Assembly: GCA_002353815.1 (NCBI GenBank)
Contig: DEKK01000003.1
Span: 324,481 to 388,480 of the forward strand
Source of the DNA: Bifidobacteriaceae bacterium UBA2724
GTDB taxonomy: Bacteria > Actinomycetota > Actinomycetes > Actinomycetales > Bifidobacteriaceae
Direction: 5' to 3'
Length of the DNA stretch: 64,000 bases
The notes below the pieces were generated by a model. That model searched no databases. It saw only the letters and a list, made by a program, of their open reading frames with translations, and was not told where the DNA came from. This document shows, piece by piece, positions 33,807 through 41,802 of the stretch (positions within the stretch are counted from its first letter, which is position 1; every line of letters starts with the position of its first letter). The translations under genes were made by a program, and so were the position numbers.

Positions 33807-34682
33807 TCATCCCAGGCGCTGCATCTCGTCGTCGGTGAGCCGCAGGTCGAGAGCCTGCACGTCGTCGTCGAGCTCCATGGCGTTCTGCGCGCTGGGGATC
33901 GCGATGAACACGGGGCTTTGCGCCAGCTCCCAGGCGAGCGTCACGCGCTGGTAGCTCACGCCCCGGTCGGCCGCCACCTGGCGGAAGGGCACGAACCGTG
34001 TCATGCTCACCTGCTCCAGGTATCCGCCCAGCGGGCTCCACGCCACGAACGGGATGCCCAGGGCCTCGCAGTGGCGCAGCGTGTCTTCCTCGTCGCGGTA
34101 CGCGGGGTTGAATTTGTTCTGCACCGCGGCCAGTCCGTCGCCCAGGATGGCGTGGGCGACGTCGATCTGTTCGACGCTGGCGCGCGAGATCCCGGCGTGG
34201 GCGATCACGCCTTCGTCGAGAAGCCGCCGCAGCGCCCCCATCTCGTCCTCGTACGGGACGGCCGGGTCGGGGCAGTGCGAATACAGCAGGTCCAGATGGT
34301 CCACGCCCAGCGCCACGCACGATTCCTTGGCGTTGCGGATCATCGTCCCGGGGCGCGAATCGGCCTGCCAGCCGTATTCGCCGTTCTCCAGCGTGCGGCG
34401 GTAACCGGTCTTCGTGGCCACCACCACGTCGTCGCGCGGCCCGTCCCACGTGCGCAGGGCCTGCGCCACCAGACGCTCGCCCGATTCCTCGCACCCCTCG
34501 GATTCGCCCGGCGTGTAATACGACCACGCGGTGTCGATGTAGCGGATGCCGGCGTCGAGCGCGGCGTGGATCACGCCGACCGCCGTCTCCGTGCGCGGAT
34601 GGCCCTCGATGGCGAGGGCCATGGTGCCCAGTCCCAGACGCGGCACCGTGCGTCCTGCGAATTCGATGGAAGATATGCTCAT
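33807..34682 (-). CDS. Aldo/keto reductase
   Basis: 291 residues, ATG 34682 with AAGGAGCAC upstream. Catalytic tetrad: D in YIDTAW, Y in the following WSYY, K in VVATKTGY, H in LLYSHCPDP. The NADPH-binding end has AIPSAQNAMELDDDVQALDLRLTDDEMQRL. Fold complete. It may reduce aldehydes or sugars; substrate not predictable. Transcribed with the PhzB-like gene 64 bases upstream, so the two may act together. Confidence 0.9.
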   Translation of the reverse strand: MSISSIEFAGRTVPRLGLGTMALAIEGHPRTETAVGVIHAALDAGIRYIDTAWSYYTPGESEGCEESGERLVAQALRTWDGPRDDVVVATKTGYRRTLENGEYGWQADSRPGTMIRNAKESCVALGVDHLDLLYSHCPDPAVPYEDEMGALRRLLDEGVIAHAGISRASVEQIDVAHAILGDGLAAVQNKFNPAYRDEEDTLRHCEALGIPFVAWSPLGGYLEQVSMTRFVPFRQVAADRGVSYQRVTLAWELAQSPVFIAIPSAQNAMELDDDVQALDLRLTDDEMQRLG

Positions 34683-34746
34683 CGTTGCCTTGTGCTCCTT
34701 GGAATCGTGGTGCGGCCGTTGCGGGCGGGGCCCGGGGCCGTCGGCG

Positions 34747-35277
34747 TCAAGCCTGCGGGAAATCGCCGAGGTCGATGGTGGGCGTGGGCAGGCCCAGCGC
34801 CTTCATCTCGACGATGGGGTTCATGAACTCGCGCTCGCGGGCTATGAGGCCGTTGCGCATCTCGAACGAATAGATGAAATGGTTCTCGTAATGCACCGGG
34901 TCGTGTCCGGGCAGGACCAGGGTGCCGTGGCCGTCGGCCTCCGCCCACAGCCAGTTCGGGTCGTCGGTGTGCCAGATGCGGATGCCGGACCATTCCCAGT
35001 CGGGGAAGTGCTCGGAGCTCCACACGTCGTAGGCGGCGATGCTGTCGCGCCCCTGCGCATAGGCGGGGGAGCCGGTGTCCGACGTCCACAGGCCGCTCAC
35101 GGCGTCTTCGGTGAACAGCTCGTGACGGCGTAGCAGCGCGTCGCCGTGGCCGGAATGCAGGAACATGTCGACGGTTGCATAGTTCGCCGCGCGCGTGGCG
35201 TCGTCGCTGGCGCCTCGGGCGCGGGTTGCGTCTGCGCCGGGGGTTTCGCACGCCGGGCGGGATGTTTCAATGCTCAT
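34747..35277 (-). CDS. PhzA/PhzB-like protein (NTF2-like fold)
   Basis: 176 residues from ATG 35277. The pattern LRRHELFTEDAVSGLWTSDTG, DIWSSEHFPDWEW-type (here VWSSEHFPDWEWSGIRIWHTDDPNWLWAE), HYENHFIYSFEMRNGLIAREREFMNP and ALGLPTPTI matches phenazine-biosynthesis PhzA/PhzB closely as I recall them. Those proteins help condense ring precursors. No other phz gene is visible, so the role here is unknown; aromatic compound conversion or reductase pairing is guesswork. An Ala/Thr-rich tail of about 30 residues precedes the fold. Probably co-transcribed with the aldo/keto reductase. Confidence 0.8.
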   Translation of the reverse strand: MSIETSRPACETPGADATRARGASDDATRAANYATVDMFLHSGHGDALLRRHELFTEDAVSGLWTSDTGSPAYAQGRDSIAAYDVWSSEHFPDWEWSGIRIWHTDDPNWLWAEADGHGTLVLPGHDPVHYENHFIYSFEMRNGLIAREREFMNPIVEMKALGLPTPTIDLGDFPQA

Positions 35278-35370
35278 GCATCCTACGATAATCCGTCCGC
35301 CGACTCCGGCGTTCCTGGCGACACCCGTGGGCCCGATCGGGGAGCGAGCTGTGCTATGGTGAATCCATAA

Positions 35371-35451
35371 CTCAACGGGAGCTTTCCAGAGGCTGAGAGG
35401 AAGCAGAAGCTTCGACCGAACTTGATACGGGTAATGCCGTCGTAAGGAACG
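35371..35451 (+). promoter_or_regulatory. TPP riboswitch aptamer
   Basis: Conserved parts: ACGGGAGC at 35376-35382, GGCTGAGAGGAAGC at 35391-35404, GACCGAACTTGATACGGGTAATGCCGTCGTAAGGAA at 35414-35449. It binds thiamine diphosphate and represses the downstream gene. The first recognised thiamine gene, thiS, starts nearly 600 bases later. Confidence 0.93.
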
Positions 35452-35913
35452 CCTTCGAAACGACCGGACCTCGACCTGCACTCAGTGGCATGCGCCACGG
35501 GTCAGACGTGCTGCTGCCGCCGCGATGCCATGCATTTCGACGCCAAGGCCGCAGGTGCGCGGGTTCCATAGGGGTCTGGGACGATTCGGCAGGCTGAGTT
35601 TCTTTTTGCACCCCGCAGACATGGCGACCATGCCACGAGCATGCCTTCGCCGCGCGCAGACTCCAGCGCGTGCCAGCGTCATGTCATGCACCCACGGTGC
35701 ATGCGGAACGCCGGTGGCGGATGCCGCGCGATGCGGGGCACGTGTCGGTTTCCCTCGGCCTTTCCTTCGGGAATCCGCGGCTATCCGCGGCCCAAACGCC
35801 GACTGCCGGTCGGTGGTCGGGTCACGGTCGGTTGCGGAAACCAGAGGCTTCCCGCTGTCGGAACGACGATTCCGGACGGCGGGATGGGGTGGATCCCGCA
35901 GGGATAGATGACA
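35452..35913. other. Region between riboswitch and attenuator, no gene recognised
   Basis: About 460 bases. Several open frames exist on both strands but none has a ribosome site plus codon use like the neighbours, and their translations look random. A few small hairpins occur (GTGGC ... GCCAC near 35484-35497). It may be a long leader or the trace of a lost thiamine gene. Confidence 0.5.
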
Positions 35914-35968
35914 GGGTCATCGAGGGGCGCACCACCAAGGGTACGGTTTCTTCGACGACCCTTTTTCG
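35914..35968 (+). terminator. Terminator/attenuator upstream of thiS
   Basis: GGGTCATCGA (35914-35923) pairs with TCGACGACCC (35952-35961), one mismatch, followed by TTTTTCGGTTTTT. A shorter alternative, AAGGGT ... ACCCTT, shares the right arm. Such a terminator 70 bases before thiS could be the regulated end of the riboswitch leader. Confidence 0.6.
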
Positions 35969-36034
35969 GTTTTTGGGACCCTGCGGCGCGACTACCGCAC
36001 AGCCCCGCGAATCAGGTTCGAGAAAGGAACGCCG

Positions 36035-36229
36035 ATGAAAGTCAATGGCGAACAGGTCGTCTGCGATACGCCGATGAGCGTCACGCAGCTCATCGAAAGC
36101 CGCGGGCTCAATTCCCGGCGCGTGGCGGTGGAGCTCAACGGCTCCATCGTCCCCCGCGCTCAGCGCGAGACCACGATGCTCAAGGATTCCGACACCGTCG
36201 AGATCGTGTCGTTCGTCCAGGGAGGCTGA
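36035..36229 (+). CDS. thiS: Sulfur carrier protein ThiS
   Basis: 64 residues, ATG 36035 behind AAAGGAACG. The beta-grasp fold ends in the essential Gly-Gly (EIVSFVQGG). The C-terminus is adenylated by ThiF and turned into a thiocarboxylate that supplies sulfur to the thiamine thiazole. First gene of thiS-thiF-thiG. Confidence 0.95.
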   Translation: MKVNGEQVVCDTPMSVTQLIESRGLNSRRVAVELNGSIVPRAQRETTMLKDSDTVEIVSFVQGG

Positions 36230-36335
36230 CGCCCGCGCCTACGCCGCCCGCCGCGTTATCCACAGCCCAGGTGCGGCGGAGCGACATGAATCCCATCGTC
36301 ATACGTTCCCCAGAAACAGGACACACCATCACATC

Positions 36336-37121
36336 ATGACATCTCCAATCTCAGCAACCGGCGCCGGCGCATCCGCGGCGCCCGCGCAGCAGGTCGCCAA
36401 CCCGCCGTTCATCCCCAGCGCCACCCCCGAGCAGGACGCCGCGCGCGCCCGCATGTTCGCGCAGCTCGATGGCCTCGACGTGCGTCGGCTCGTCAGCGAG
36501 AAGGAGGTGCGCGACGCCTTGCTCGAACGCCACGGCGCCGCCACCCAGGCGAAGCTCGATGCGGCCAGCGTGGCCATCTGCGGGTGCGGCGGCCTCGGGT
36601 CCACCGTGGCGATCGCGCTCGCGCGCATCGGCGTGGGGCACATGCACCTCATCGACTTCGACGTGGTCGACATGACCAACCTCAACCGCCAGCAATACTC
36701 GGTGTGGCACGTGGGGCAGCCGAAGCCCGTGGCGCTTCGGCAGGTCATCGCATCCATCAACCCCTACCTCGACGTGCGCATCGACTGCACCAAGGTCACG
36801 GACGACAACGTGCGCGACCTGCTCGCCGGGGACGCCATCGTCGCCGAATGCTTCGACGTGCCCGAGAACAAGACGTTCCTGGTCAACGCGGTGCTCGAGA
36901 ACTTCCCCGACAAGCCGCTGGTGAGCGCATCCGGGATGGCGGGGTACTGCAGCTCCAACCTCATCTCGACGCGCCGCGTGGCGCGCAACTTCTATTTCTG
37001 CGGCGACGGCGAGACCGCGCCGAAGCCCGGCGCGGGGCTCATGGCGCCGCGCGTCGGCGTCGTGGCCGCGCACGAAGCCAACATGATCACCCGCATCATC
37101 CTCGGCGAGGACGACGCCTGA
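36336..37121 (+). CDS. thiF: Adenylyltransferase ThiF
   Basis: 261 residues, ATG 36336. The nucleotide fold begins VAICGCGGLGSTVAIALARIGVGHMHLIDFDVVDMTNLNRQQ, and FDVPENKTFLVNAVLENFPDKPLVSASGMAGY follows. It belongs to the shorter ThiF family and adenylates the C-terminus of ThiS. An N-terminal region of about 70 residues (Ala/Pro-rich, then MFAQLDGLDVRRLVSEKEVRDALLERHG) precedes the fold, as in several Gram-positive ThiF2 proteins. 106 bases after thiS. Confidence 0.92.
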   Translation: MTSPISATGAGASAAPAQQVANPPFIPSATPEQDAARARMFAQLDGLDVRRLVSEKEVRDALLERHGAATQAKLDAASVAICGCGGLGSTVAIALARIGVGHMHLIDFDVVDMTNLNRQQYSVWHVGQPKPVALRQVIASINPYLDVRIDCTKVTDDNVRDLLAGDAIVAECFDVPENKTFLVNAVLENFPDKPLVSASGMAGYCSSNLISTRRVARNFYFCGDGETAPKPGAGLMAPRVGVVAAHEANMITRIILGEDDA

Positions 37122-37183
37122 CGCAGGCGCCGCCGGCCCGGGGAGCGCGGGCGTAATTTCCGTCAACCAACGGAGGAGTACGA

Positions 37184-38080
37184 ATGGAACATTACAGCAG
37201 CCAGCAGAACCAGCCGCACCGCATCGGTCTCAGCGCCGAGGACCGTGCCGAGGCCGAGCGCCTCTCGGGGGCCTACACCGCCCACAACCTGGTGGGAAGC
37301 GGTGCCTACGACAGGATCGAGGACACCCCGCTCGTGCTCGGCGGGCATGAGTTCTCCTCGCGGTTCATCCTCGGGTCGGGGCGTTACGACCTGCGGCTCA
37401 TCAAGGCCACCATCGAGAACGCCGGCACGCAGATCGTCACCATGGCGCTGCGCCGCGCGCAGACCAGCGAGAACAGCGTGCTCGACTACATCCCTGACGG
37501 CATCACCCTGCTGCCGAACACCTCCGGGGCGCGCACCGCCGAGGAGGCCGTGCGCATCGCGCGTCTGGCGCGGGATGTGTGCGAGACGGATTTCGTGAAG
37601 GTCGAGATCAAGCGCGAGGAGAAATACCTGCTGCCCGACAACGCCGAGACCATCAAGGCGACCGAGATCCTTGCCAACGAGGGTTTCGTGGTCATGCCGT
37701 ATATGTTCCCCGACCCGCTGGCGGCGCACGACCTCGAGGAGGCGGGCGCGGCGGCGGTCATGCCGCTGGGCGCCATGATCGGCTCGAACAAGGGCCTGCG
37801 GATGCGGGACTTCATCGAGGTCATCATCGCCAATGCCCACGTCCCGGTGATCGTGGACGCCGGCATCGGCCGCCCCTCGCAGGCGTGCGAGGCCATGGAG
37901 ATGGGCGCCGACGCGGTCATGGCATACACTGCGGTGGCGTCCGCGGGCAACATCCCGCTCATGGCGCGCGCCTTCCGCGACGCCATCGCGGCCGGACGCG
38001 CCGCGTATCTGAGCGGCCTGGGGAAGGTCGTCGAGGGACATGCCGTGCCCTCCAGCCCCACGACGGGCTACCTGCGCTGA
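37184..38080 (+). CDS. thiG: Thiazole synthase ThiG
   Basis: 298 residues, ATG 37184 behind GGAGGAG. TIM-barrel enzyme. It has LVLGGHEFSSRFILGSGRYDL, the Lys in FVKVEIKREEKYLLPD that forms the Schiff base with deoxyxylulose phosphate, AAAVMPLGAMIGSNKG and VPVIVDAGIGRPSQACEAMEMGADAVMAYTAVASA. The N-terminal extension of about 45 residues is longer than usual. It uses 1-deoxy-xylulose 5-phosphate, the product of Dxs encoded 2 kb away. ThiO/ThiH and ThiC are not in view. Confidence 0.95.
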   Translation: MEHYSSQQNQPHRIGLSAEDRAEAERLSGAYTAHNLVGSGAYDRIEDTPLVLGGHEFSSRFILGSGRYDLRLIKATIENAGTQIVTMALRRAQTSENSVLDYIPDGITLLPNTSGARTAEEAVRIARLARDVCETDFVKVEIKREEKYLLPDNAETIKATEILANEGFVVMPYMFPDPLAAHDLEEAGAAAVMPLGAMIGSNKGLRMRDFIEVIIANAHVPVIVDAGIGRPSQACEAMEMGADAVMAYTAVASAGNIPLMARAFRDAIAAGRAAYLSGLGKVVEGHAVPSSPTTGYLR

Positions 38081-38402
38081 CGCGTGCCGCCCCATGCGGC
38101 GCGCATCCGCCGCGCGACACGCCGGACGGCGTCCGCCGGTACATCCGACACGCCCGTGTCCGGGAGTGTGGTACACTACTCAAGGCTTGAGAAATCAAGA
38201 AAGTGGATTCCGAGGAATCCCACCTGGGAGCCTTGAAGGCTGCGGGTCATGGGCGGATGCCTTTTCAGACGCGTCCGCGTGCCGCCTGCGCACCGTGTCG
38301 GTGCCGCGGCGCCGTGCTTCGTGCACGTGTCATGGTTCGTGTTCTTCAGTGCTTGCGATGGGTTCCGACAGTCCGCTCACGCAAACGAGGATTGGAGTTA
38401 TC
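38081..38402 (+). other. Leader of the infC operon
   Basis: About 320 bases. TACACT at 38172-38177 preceded by TGTGG is a possible extended -10. The leader then holds hairpins CTTGA-GAAA-TCAAG, GGATTCC-GAG-GAATCC and AGCCTT-GAAGGCT, and G/C-rich stretches. Such leaders often carry autogenous control of IF3, L35 and L20. No ORF recognised. Confidence 0.55.
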
Positions 38403-39101
38403 ATCAGCGACGAACCACGCATAAACGAGGAGATCCGCGTGCCGCAGGTCCGACTCATCGGGCCCAAGGGCGAGCAGGTCGGGGTCATTGCTACGAGCGT
38501 TGCCCTCAATCTTGCGCGTGAGGCGAATCTCGATCTCGTCGAGGTCGCGCCCAACGCCAAGCCGCCCGTGGCCAAGCTCATCGATTACGGCAAGTTCAAG
38601 TACAACGAGAAGATCAAGGCTCGCGAAGCTCGCCGCAACCAGAGCACCGCGGAAATCAAGGAGATTCGCTTCCGTCTGAAGATCGATGACCATGATTTCG
38701 AGGTGAAGAAGGGACATGTGGTCCGCTTCCTCTCCGGCGGCGACAAGGTCAAGGTGACAATCATGCTTCGCGGTCGTGAGCAGTCCCGCCCGATCGGCGG
38801 CGTCGAGCTCCTGCAGCGTCTCGCTTCCGAAGTGGAGGAATACGGCACGATTGAATCCCAGCCGAAGCAGGAGGGGCGCAACATCTTCATGACGCTTGCG
38901 CCGAAGGGCAAGAAGGTCCACACCCAGTCGGAGCAGCGCCGACGCGGAGCGGAATCCCGCGCCGAACGCCAGGCCCGCCAGGCGGCGCGTCTCGCAGCCA
39001 AGCAGGATGCACAGAGCAAGGCGGCCAAGCAGGCCCGGGAAGAGCTCGAAGGCAAGGCCGACAAGCCGACTTCCGGTGCGTCCAAGCCGGAGCGCAAGTA
39101 G
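38403..39101 (+). CDS. infC: Translation initiation factor IF-3, non-ATG (ATC) start
   Basis: 232 residues if started at ATC 38403. The protein there begins ISDEPRINEEIRVPQVRLIGP, which aligns exactly with M-S-T-E-T-R-V-N-E of mycobacterial IF3. GGAG (38394-38397) is 5 bases upstream. The upstream ATG at 38358 has no ribosome site, would add 15 residues, and is less likely. Rare starts are known for infC, where IF3 inhibits its own initiation. Both IF3 domains are present (KLIDYGKFKYNEKIKAREARRNQ, KKGHVVRFLSGGDKVKVTIMLRGREQSR). A basic, Ala-rich tail of about 60 residues ends the protein. First gene of infC-rpmI-rplT. Confidence 0.92.
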   Translation: MSDEPRINEEIRVPQVRLIGPKGEQVGVIATSVALNLAREANLDLVEVAPNAKPPVAKLIDYGKFKYNEKIKAREARRNQSTAEIKEIRFRLKIDDHDFEVKKGHVVRFLSGGDKVKVTIMLRGREQSRPIGGVELLQRLASEVEEYGTIESQPKQEGRNIFMTLAPKGKKVHTQSEQRRRGAESRAERQARQAARLAAKQDAQSKAAKQAREELEGKADKPTSGASKPERK

Positions 39102-39161
39102 CCCGATCCCAACGAGGGCCAGATAGCTTCCCATCGAAGAACACAAACAAGGAGGGCAGCA

Positions 39162-39356
39162 ATGCCGAAGATGAAGTCCAACTCCGCAGCTTCCAAGCGT
39201 ATCCGTGTGACGGGTTCCGGCAAGCTCATGCATGCCGGCTGCGCGATGCGCCACAACCTGGAGCACAAGTCCGCTCGCAAGCGTCGTCACCTGTCTGAGG
39301 ACGGTGTGCTCGCAACGCCGCAGAGCAAGAACATGAAGACGATGCTCGGCCTGTGA
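39162..39356 (+). CDS. rpmI: 50S ribosomal protein bL35
   Basis: 64 residues, ATG 39162 behind AGGAGGGC. Family sequence MPKMKSNSAASKRIRVTGSGKLMHAGCAMRHNLEHKSARKRRHLS is complete. Basic ribosomal protein, second gene of the infC operon. Confidence 0.98.
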   Translation: MPKMKSNSAASKRIRVTGSGKLMHAGCAMRHNLEHKSARKRRHLSEDGVLATPQSKNMKTMLGL

Positions 39357-39404
39357 TTGGCTGCAAGCAACAAGGATTTTTTAAAGGAAAGCTGAGGAAA
39401 TAAC

Positions 39405-39788
39405 ATGGCACGTGTCAAGCGCGCAGTCAATGCCCACAAGAAGCGTCGCGCAACGCTCGAGCGCGCGAAGGGTTACCGCGGTACCCGTTCCCGCCTGTAT
39501 CGTCGCGCCAAGGAGCAGCTGCTCCACTCTTACAACTACAACTTCCGTGACCGCAAGGCTCGCAAGGGCGACTTCCGCAAGCTGTGGATCTCCCGTATCA
39601 ACGCCGCCGTGCGCAACGAGGGCATGACCTACAACCGCTTCGTGCAGGGCCTGCGTCTTGCCGGCATCGAACTCGACCGCCGCGCCCTCGCCGAGCTCGC
39701 CGTGAACGACCCCGCTGCGTTCTCCGCCATCGTGGCACAGGCCAAGGCCGCCCTGCCCGAGGACGTCAACGCTCCGGTTGCCGCCTGA
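39405..39788 (+). CDS. rplT: 50S ribosomal protein bL20
   Basis: 127 residues, ATG 39405 behind AAAGGAAAG. It starts MARVKRAVNAHKKRRATLERAKGYRGTRSRLYRRAKEQLLHSYNYNFRDRKARKGDFRKLW, the conserved L20 sequence. Needed for early 50S assembly and in many bacteria a regulator of its own operon. Confidence 0.98.
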   Translation: MARVKRAVNAHKKRRATLERAKGYRGTRSRLYRRAKEQLLHSYNYNFRDRKARKGDFRKLWISRINAAVRNEGMTYNRFVQGLRLAGIELDRRALAELAVNDPAAFSAIVAQAKAALPEDVNAPVAA

Positions 39789-39828
39789 GTCCGACGCACA
39801 TCCGCCGCAAGACGGATCTGACTCTTCC

Positions 39829-39860
39829 AAGGCCCCGACACCCAGTGCCGGGGCCTTTTC
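39829..39860 (+). terminator. Terminator of the infC-rpmI-rplT operon
   Basis: AAGGCCCCG, loop, CGGGGCCTT and TTCC. It is 40 bases after the rplT stop. Confidence 0.88.
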
Positions 39861-40011
39861 CGTGCCCGCCGCCCTTGTCGCACGTGCTGCGGCGGCGTGG
39901 AACCCACACGTGCGGCAAATGAGCGGATATTGGCAAGATGCCCCGGCGCATGCTACGAAAGTTGCAATCATCGATTAATCTACCCAAAGGAATAAGGAAG
40001 GAGCCCGCCAT

Positions 40012-41802
40012 ATGTATCTCGAGTCGATCGAAGGACCACAGGACGTTCGCGCGTTGACAGCCGGTCAACGCGTGGCCCTCGCCTCCGAGATACGCCATGC
40101 CATCGTCCACAAGCTCGCGGCCCGCGGCGGTCACGTCGGCTCCAACCTCGGTTTCGTCGAGGCCACGATCGCGCTGCACTGCGTGTTCGACGGCCCGGAC
40201 GACAAGATCGTGTTCGACGTCAGCCACCAGAGCTACACCCACAAGATGCTCACAGGGCGCAAGGATGCGTTTCTCAACGAAGAGTGCTACGGCGATGTCT
40301 CGGGCTTCACCGACCCCGACGAAAGCGACTACGACCTGTTCCGCATCGGGCACACCTCGACGTCGATCTCGCTTGCCAGCGGTCTCGCCAAGGCGCGTGA
40401 CATGCGCGGCGGCCGCGGCAACGTCGTCGCCGTCATCGGCGATGGTGCGCTGAGCGGCGGGGAGGCGCTCGAAGGGCTCGACTACGTGGGCGGCGAGCTG
40501 GGCAGCAACATGATCATCGTCGTCAACGACAACGGCATGTCCATCGCCGAGAACCACGGAGGGCTGTACCGCAGCCTCGCCGACCTGCGTGCCACCGACG
40601 GCGCCAGCCCGAACAACCTGTTCACCGCGCTCGGCCTCGACTACCGCTATGTGGCGCAGGGCAACGACATCGACGCACTCATCGCCGCGTTCACCGACGT
40701 CAAAGACACGGACCATCCGGTGGTCGTCCACATCCGCACCGAAAAGGGCCTGGGATACGCGCCAGCGCAAGCCCGCAAAGAGGAATGGCACTGGCACGCC
40801 CCGTTCGATGAGACGACCGGGCGTTCCCTCGAGGCCCCGGCGCGCACGTACATGACCGAGACCGGCGACCACCTGCTCGACTTGATGGCCGCTGACCCGC
40901 AGGTGACGGGCATCATCGCCGGCACCCCCACCGTCTTCGACTTCACGCCCGACAGGAGGGCGCGCGCCGGGCGCCAGCTCGTCGACGTGGGCATCGCCGA
41001 GGAACACGCCATCGCGCTGGCGTCAGGCATGGCCAAGGGCGGCGGCAAGCCCGTGGTCGGCATGTATTCGAGCTTCCTGCAGCGCACCTACGACCAGATG
41101 ATGGACGACGTGTGCATCAACCGCAGCCCCGCCACGTTCTGCATCCTCAACGCGTCGATCTGGGGCATGAAAGACATCACGCACCTGGGGCTGTTCGACA
41201 TCGCGATGATCGGTAACATCCCCGGCCTCGTGTACCTGGCGCCCACGAACGTCGAGGAGCTGCAGGCGATGATGGACTGGGCGGTGGCGCAAACCGACCA
41301 TCCCGTCGCGATCCGCGTGCCCGCCAACGAGCCGACCCATGCCGGCGGCCGCCCGGTGCGCACGGATTATTCCGACATCGACACGTACACCGTGGAACAT
41401 CGCGGCGCGGACGTCGCCGTCATCGCCGCAGGCGATTTCTTCGAACTCGGACAGGCCGCGGTGCGCGCCATCGACGACCGTCTGGGCATCGACGCCACGC
41501 TCATCAACCCACAGTTCGTCTCAGGCGTGGACGGGAAGCTGCTCATGGCGCTCGAGGACGACCACGCCATCGTCGTCACGCTCGAAGACGGCATGCTGTC
41601 CGGCGGCTTCGGCAGCAAGGTCAGCGCGTTCTATGCCCCGACGGCCATCAGGGTGCTGTCGTATGGTTTCGCCAAGACGTATTACGACCGCTACGACCCG
41701 GCCGAGGTGATGCTGCGCAACGGGCTCGACCCCGACATGATCGCGCGCGATGTGGCGGACGCCGCCGCGGATATCGGACTGGCGCACCATGGCCGCGCCT
41801 GA
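40012..41802 (+). CDS. dxs: 1-deoxy-D-xylulose-5-phosphate synthase
   Basis: 596 residues, ATG 40012 behind AAGGAAGGAG. TPP-enzyme motif GDGALSGGEALEGLDY ... IIVVNDNGMSI, His in GGHVGSNLGFVE, transketolase-like VDVGIAEEHAIALASGMAKGG. Slightly shorter than the usual 620-640 residues. It condenses pyruvate with glyceraldehyde 3-phosphate, feeding both the MEP isoprenoid route (IspH at 27 kb) and the thiazole of thiamine (ThiG at 37 kb). xerD overlaps its end by 14 bases. Confidence 0.92.
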   Translation: MYLESIEGPQDVRALTAGQRVALASEIRHAIVHKLAARGGHVGSNLGFVEATIALHCVFDGPDDKIVFDVSHQSYTHKMLTGRKDAFLNEECYGDVSGFTDPDESDYDLFRIGHTSTSISLASGLAKARDMRGGRGNVVAVIGDGALSGGEALEGLDYVGGELGSNMIIVVNDNGMSIAENHGGLYRSLADLRATDGASPNNLFTALGLDYRYVAQGNDIDALIAAFTDVKDTDHPVVVHIRTEKGLGYAPAQARKEEWHWHAPFDETTGRSLEAPARTYMTETGDHLLDLMAADPQVTGIIAGTPTVFDFTPDRRARAGRQLVDVGIAEEHAIALASGMAKGGGKPVVGMYSSFLQRTYDQMMDDVCINRSPATFCILNASIWGMKDITHLGLFDIAMIGNIPGLVYLAPTNVEELQAMMDWAVAQTDHPVAIRVPANEPTHAGGRPVRTDYSDIDTYTVEHRGADVAVIAAGDFFELGQAAVRAIDDRLGIDATLINPQFVSGVDGKLLMALEDDHAIVVTLEDGMLSGGFGSKVSAFYAPTAIRVLSYGFAKTYYDRYDPAEVMLRNGLDPDMIARDVADAAADIGLAHHGRA

